The translations under genes and the position numbers were made by a program. Below, in pieces: positions 61,305-64,000 of a stretch of DNA of 64,000 bases. Source of the stretch: Desulfuromonas versatilis (lineage in GTDB: Bacteria; Desulfobacterota; Desulfuromonadia; Desulfuromonadales; NIT-T3); NCBI RefSeq assembly GCF_019704135.1, contig NZ_AP024355.1, forward strand, positions 186,001-250,000, in the 5' to 3' direction. The notes beneath the pieces are model-generated. The model had not been told where the DNA came from. It saw nothing but the letters and a program-made list of their open reading frames with translations, and made no database searches. The stretch's first letter is position 1; the number at the start of each line of letters is the position of its first letter.

Positions 61305-61414
61305 AAGTGACAGCCGGGTCCCGCGCAACGGACGGCCGTGAACCCCGTCAGGCCCGGAAGGGAGCAGCGGCAGCGGCCTCAGCCGTGTGCCGCGGGGGCG
61401 CCTGGCTGTCACTT
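61305..61414 (+). ncRNA. ffs: 4.5S RNA (small bacterial SRP RNA)
   Basis: The conserved SRP domain reads GTCAGGCCCGGAAGGGAGCA with the GGAA-type tetraloop-proximal core, and the outer stem AAGTGACAGCC/GGCTGTCACTT closes the molecule. The pairing could continue out to ATTGCCG/CGGCAAT (61294-61425), so exact ends are uncertain. It binds Ffh for co-translational targeting. No Alu domain is present. The position just before dnaX is typical. Confidence 0.9.
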
Positions 61415-61485
61415 GTGCCGGCAATACTTGTTTCTGGTCCCTCAGCCGCGCAGCAACCCCCAATCAACGGAGACCCGGTCGCCCC

Positions 61486-63186
61486 ATGTCGTATCTGGTA
61501 CTGGCCCGCAAGTGGCGGCCCCAGCGCTTTGAGGATCTGGTCGGACAGGAACACGTCAGCCGGACCCTGGGCAACGCCATCACTTCCGGCAGGGTTCATC
61601 ACGCCTTCCTGTTCACCGGCGCCCGGGGCGTGGGTAAAACCTCCGCCGCCCGCATTCTGGCCAAGGCCCTCAACTGCGAACAGGGGCTCTCGCCCCAACC
61701 CTGCAACGAGTGCCCCTCCTGCGAGGAGATCGCCGCCGGGCGTGGCGTCGACGTGTTCGAGATCGACGGGGCGTCCAACACCGGCGTCGACGATGTCCGC
61801 GAACTGCGCGAGACCATCCGCTACCTTCCGTCGCGCTCGCGCTACAAGCTGTTCATCATCGACGAAGTGCACATGCTTTCCATCAACGCCTTCAACGCCC
61901 TGCTGAAGACGCTGGAGGAGCCGCCCGAACACGCCAAGTTCATCTTCGCCACCACCGAACCGCACAAGATCCCCGTCACCATTCTCTCGCGCTGTCAGCG
62001 CTTCGATTTCCGCAAGATCCCCCTGCCGCGGGTGGCTGCCCGGCTGCGCGAGATTGTCGATGCCGAGAACATCACGATTTCCGACCGCGCTCTGGGACTG
62101 GTGGCGCGGCGTGGCGAAGGGAGCATGCGCGATTCGCTCTCGACCCTCGACCAGGTGATCGCCTTCTGCGGCGAGCAGGTCTCCGACGAGGAGGTGCTCG
62201 GGTTGCTCGGCATGGTCGATCGGCGACTGCTGCTGGATACCGTCGAGGGGGTGCTGCAGCGCGACAGCCATCGCGCCCTGGAGGCGGTGCGCCGGGTCGA
62301 CAACCTGGGCCACTCGTTCCGCCAGTTCTGCCAGGAGCTGGTCGAGCTGTTCCGGGCGCTGGTCATGTGCAGGGTTCTGCCCGATCCCGGCGAGATGCTG
62401 GAGGTGGTCGGCGACGAGTTGCGCGAGCTGCAGGCCCTGGCCGAGACCGCCAGCCTTGAGGACCACCAGCGGGCCCTGACCCTGCTGCTCAAGACCGAGG
62501 CCGAGCTGGCCGCCTCGCCGTTTCCGCGGCTGACCATGGAGATGGCCCTGGTGCGCCTTGCCCAGCTGCCGCCGGCCCGCGATGTGGCATCGCTGGTGCG
62601 CAAGCTCGAGTCCCTGGAAAAGCGCCTCGGCGGCGGGGCCGCTTTGCCGGCCGCCGCGCCGGCGTCCGCGCCGCCTCAGGCCCGGCCGGCGACCCCCGCG
62701 CCGCCGATGGAGGAGCCGCCCCAGCCCAGCGAGCCGCCGCCAAAAAAGCCTGAAGCCCCGCCACCTGCGTCCGGGGGCGCCGGCGGGTGGCAGGGGCTGG
62801 TCGATTTCGTCCGCTCCCGTCGTCCGCGGATCGGCTCGATCCTCGAGCACGGCAGGCTCTTGCAGCTGGAGCTGCCAGAGGTGCATGTCGGTTTCGCCGA
62901 GAGCTCCTTTCATCTCGAGCAGATGAAGGATGCCGAAACCCTGGAGGTTTTCAAGGGGCTGGCTGGAGAGTTTTTCGGCCAGGACGTGCTGGTGCGGGTG
63001 TCGCCGGTTGCCGGGCAGGGGGCCCAGGCGCCTCCCTCGCTGGTCGAGGAGCGCAAGGCCAAGGAGAGTGACCGCCGCAACCGCTTGCGTGAGGACGCGC
63101 TGGCCCATCCCCTGGTGAAAAAAGCCGTGGAGATCTTCGAAGGGGAGATTCGTGAGATCAAGCCCATCGACAAGGGGTTTGTTTGA
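61486..63186 (+). CDS. dnaX: DNA polymerase III subunits tau and gamma
   Basis: The 566-residue clamp-loader protein has Walker A GARGVGKTSAA, a zinc site (Cys in ALNCEQG, CNECPSC), DEVHMLS, TTEPHKIP, the SRC finger (ILSRCQRFDF), the collar domain, a Pro/Ala-rich linker (about 385-430) and a C-terminal tau domain. The ATG at 61486 starts the family-typical MSYLVLARKWRP. A slippery A-AAA-AAG and downstream stem-loop in the linker should yield a shorter gamma form of about 422 residues. It follows ffs and precedes ybaB and recR. Confidence 0.97.
   Translation: MSYLVLARKWRPQRFEDLVGQEHVSRTLGNAITSGRVHHAFLFTGARGVGKTSAARILAKALNCEQGLSPQPCNECPSCEEIAAGRGVDVFEIDGASNTGVDDVRELRETIRYLPSRSRYKLFIIDEVHMLSINAFNALLKTLEEPPEHAKFIFATTEPHKIPVTILSRCQRFDFRKIPLPRVAARLREIVDAENITISDRALGLVARRGEGSMRDSLSTLDQVIAFCGEQVSDEEVLGLLGMVDRRLLLDTVEGVLQRDSHRALEAVRRVDNLGHSFRQFCQELVELFRALVMCRVLPDPGEMLEVVGDELRELQALAETASLEDHQRALTLLLKTEAELAASPFPRLTMEMALVRLAQLPPARDVASLVRKLESLEKRLGGGAALPAAAPASAPPQARPATPAPPMEEPPQPSEPPPKKPEAPPPASGGAGGWQGLVDFVRSRRPRIGSILEHGRLLQLELPEVHVGFAESSFHLEQMKDAETLEVFKGLAGEFFGQDVLVRVSPVAGQGAQAPPSLVEERKAKESDRRNRLREDALAHPLVKKAVEIFEGEIREIKPIDKGFV
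62742..62797 (+). promoter_or_regulatory. Programmed -1 ribosomal frameshift site in dnaX
   Basis: CCA AAA AAG in the zero frame is the slippery heptamer used in E. coli dnaX. After slippage the next codons are GCC TGA, giving immediate termination, again as in E. coli. Six nt downstream, GCCCC (62755-62759) and CCACC pair with GGTGG and GGGGC (to 62797), a strong stimulatory stem. A purine-rich GGAGGAG lies about 30 nt upstream, further than the E. coli enhancer. Confidence 0.85.
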
Positions 63187-63190
63187 AACC

Positions 63191-63209
63191 GGTGACTGGT
63201 AACTGGTAA
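63191..63209. repeat. GGTGACTGGTAACTGG-type repeat upstream of ybaB
   Basis: GGTGACTGGTAACTGGTAA follows the dnaX stop. Reversed, it reads TTACCAGTTACCAGTCACC, related to the CCAGTCAC phrase before hyuB and ubiX. It is short and may be coincidental. Confidence 0.4.
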
Positions 63210-63265
63210 AACTAAAAACGCAAAACCAACCCGCCTCGGGCGGTGATTTATGGAGGTAACTCGAT

Positions 63266-63580
63266 ATGTCCAAAGGTTTAGGCAACATCATGAAGCAGGC
63301 CCAGCTGATGCAGCAGAAGATGGCGCGCATGCAGCAGGAGCTGGAAGGGCGTGAGGTCGAAGCGACTGCCGGCGGCGGCATGGTGACCGCGGTGGTCAAT
63401 GGCAAACAGCAGGTATTGTCGCTGAAGATCGAGAAAAGCGTGGTCGATCCGGAAGACGTCGAGATGCTGCAGGATCTGGTGATCGCCGCGGTCAACGAGG
63501 CGGTGAAAAAGAGCCAGGCCATGATGCAGGAGGAGATGTCCAAGATTACCGGTGGTCTCAACCTCCCCGGCATGTTTTGA
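63266..63580 (+). CDS. ybaB: YbaB/EbfC nucleoid-associated protein
   Basis: The 104-residue protein has a coiled N-terminal helix (GNIMKQAQLMQQKMARMQQE), the dimer core VVNGKQQVLSLKIEKSVVDP and a C-terminal helix. It binds DNA as a dimer and is almost always encoded between dnaX and recR. GGAGG stands 9 nt before the ATG. A strong terminator follows, separating it from recR. Confidence 0.96.
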   Translation: MSKGLGNIMKQAQLMQQKMARMQQELEGREVEATAGGGMVTAVVNGKQQVLSLKIEKSVVDPEDVEMLQDLVIAAVNEAVKKSQAMMQEEMSKITGGLNLPGMF

Positions 63581-63605
63581 TGGCGCCAGCCATACCGCGT
63601 GCTTG

Positions 63606-63648
63606 AAATCTGCCTCCGTCGGCCTGGCCTGACGGAGGCAGATTTTTA
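63606..63648 (+). terminator. Rho-independent terminator after ybaB
   Basis: A perfect 13-bp stem ATCTGCCTCCGTC/GACGGAGGCAGAT with a 10-nt loop is followed by TTTTTAT. It is the clearest terminator in the window and splits the usual dnaX-ybaB-recR transcript. Confidence 0.92.
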
Positions 63649-63828
63649 TCCGGAGTAAAAAAATTGAGCCAACTTGAAAATCCTTGCTTCGTATACGCCA
63701 CGCATGGTATTACTTTCGCCTGGTAAGACCAATTTATTTTATTTTTTCTAAAGCTTGTTACGGAAAAATTTGGTCACCTTAAAATAAATAGAACAGCATT
63801 TTAAATGCTTGGAATCTAAAAGAAACCC
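63649..63828 (+). promoter_or_regulatory. AT-rich recR leader with unassigned structure
   Basis: This 180-nt spacer is much more AT-rich than its surroundings. TTGCTT and TATTAC are 18 nt apart and could form a weak promoter. Palindromic phrases TGGTaagACCA and GGTCACC are seen. No gene is visible. Confidence 0.4.
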
Positions 63829-64000
63829 ATGCTAGACTCCATCCCGTCATTGGCCCGGCTGGTCGCCGAACTCGGCAAGTTTCCCGGCATCGGCAAGAAG
63901 ACCGCCACCCGGTTGGCCTTTTTTCTTTTGCGCCAGTCCACCAGCGAAGCGCAGGCGCTGGCCGAGGCGATCCTGGAGCTTAAAACCAGGGTCGGTTACT
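63829..64000 (+). CDS. recR: Recombination protein RecR, N-terminal part (cut by window end)
   Basis: The first 57 residues contain IPSLARLVAELGKFPGIGKK, the helix-hairpin-helix DNA-binding start of RecR, and a following helix. The zinc finger and Toprim domains lie beyond the window. RecR works with RecO and RecF in gap repair. No strong ribosome-binding site precedes the ATG. Unlike the usual overlap or short gap, recR lies 248 nt after ybaB behind a terminator. Confidence 0.92.
   Translation, partial: MLDSIPSLARLVAELGKFPGIGKKTATRLAFFLLRQSTSEAQALAEAILELKTRVGY

Noticed and set aside
61101-61463. Minus-strand frame over the tRNA-Ser element and 4.5S RNA
   Set aside because: It lies on structured RNA sequence and shows the same antisense-tRNA residues.

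Overview
The window looks like a GC-rich bacterial chromosome from the Desulfuromonadales/Geobacterales (Desulfobacterota). This is inferred, not searched. The reasons are a futalosine-type menaquinone set (UbiA-, UbiX- and UbiD-like proteins, MqnE, MqnC), a very high density of two-component and c-di-GMP proteins, a GEMM-I riboswitch, a bacteriohemerythrin, and the order tRNA-Ser, 4.5S RNA, dnaX, ybaB, recR. No replication origin, prophage, IS transposase or CRISPR array was seen.

Layout. 0-8 kb (+): end of hyuA, hyuB, a UbiD-like decarboxylase, recQ, bacteriohemerythrin, an Slp-like protein and a transglutaminase-like protein, with one small lipoprotein on the minus strand. 7.7-13 kb (-): a histidine kinase, a REC-PAS-GGDEF protein, a response regulator, a YqaA-type membrane protein and a DUF1992 protein. 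13-24.8 kb (mostly +): ubiA, ubiX, mqnE, mqnC, a secreted hypothetical, hisC, mutY, rnd, fumC (-), a DMT transporter and an HD phosphohydrolase. Nearly every spacer here holds a short-period inverted repeat. 24.8-31.9 kb (+): an orphan VgrG island with an alpha/beta-hydrolase, a WD40-like lipoprotein and a C92-type papain-fold protein; its middle is clearly more AT-rich. 32-34.5 kb (+): serS, tRNA-Ser(TGA), tRNA-Ser(GCT), tRNA-Arg(ACG), tadA, tRNA-Ser(CGA). 34.6-60.7 kb (-): about 24 kb of signalling genes. 61-64 kb (+): tRNA-Ser(GGA), ffs, dnaX, ybaB, recR (cut by the window end).

How the signalling block may work. A Wsp/ACF-type chemosensory set (CheW, CheR-TPR, CheW, MCP, CheA-REC, CheB) is followed by a REC-PAS-GGDEF-EAL protein and a hybrid kinase whose N-terminal REC modules are close paralogues. 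The next kinase sits behind a GEMM-I (cyclic dinucleotide) riboswitch with its own terminator, and two REC-HD-GYP proteins follow. Synthesis, sensing and breakdown of c-di-GMP therefore look wired together in one strand-coherent block.

Most unusual observations. (1) All four tRNA-Ser genes, but not tRNA-Arg, are followed by a shared element whose first 12-13 nt are complementary to the T-arm of that particular tRNA. Two copies are full length, have three covarying hairpins, and end in a second copy of the tRNA 3' end plus locus-specific flank. (2) dnaX has a textbook -1 frameshift cassette. (3) Several unrelated short-period inverted-repeat families share the same architecture and position. 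(4) The Slp-like protein has Trp where the lipobox Cys is expected.
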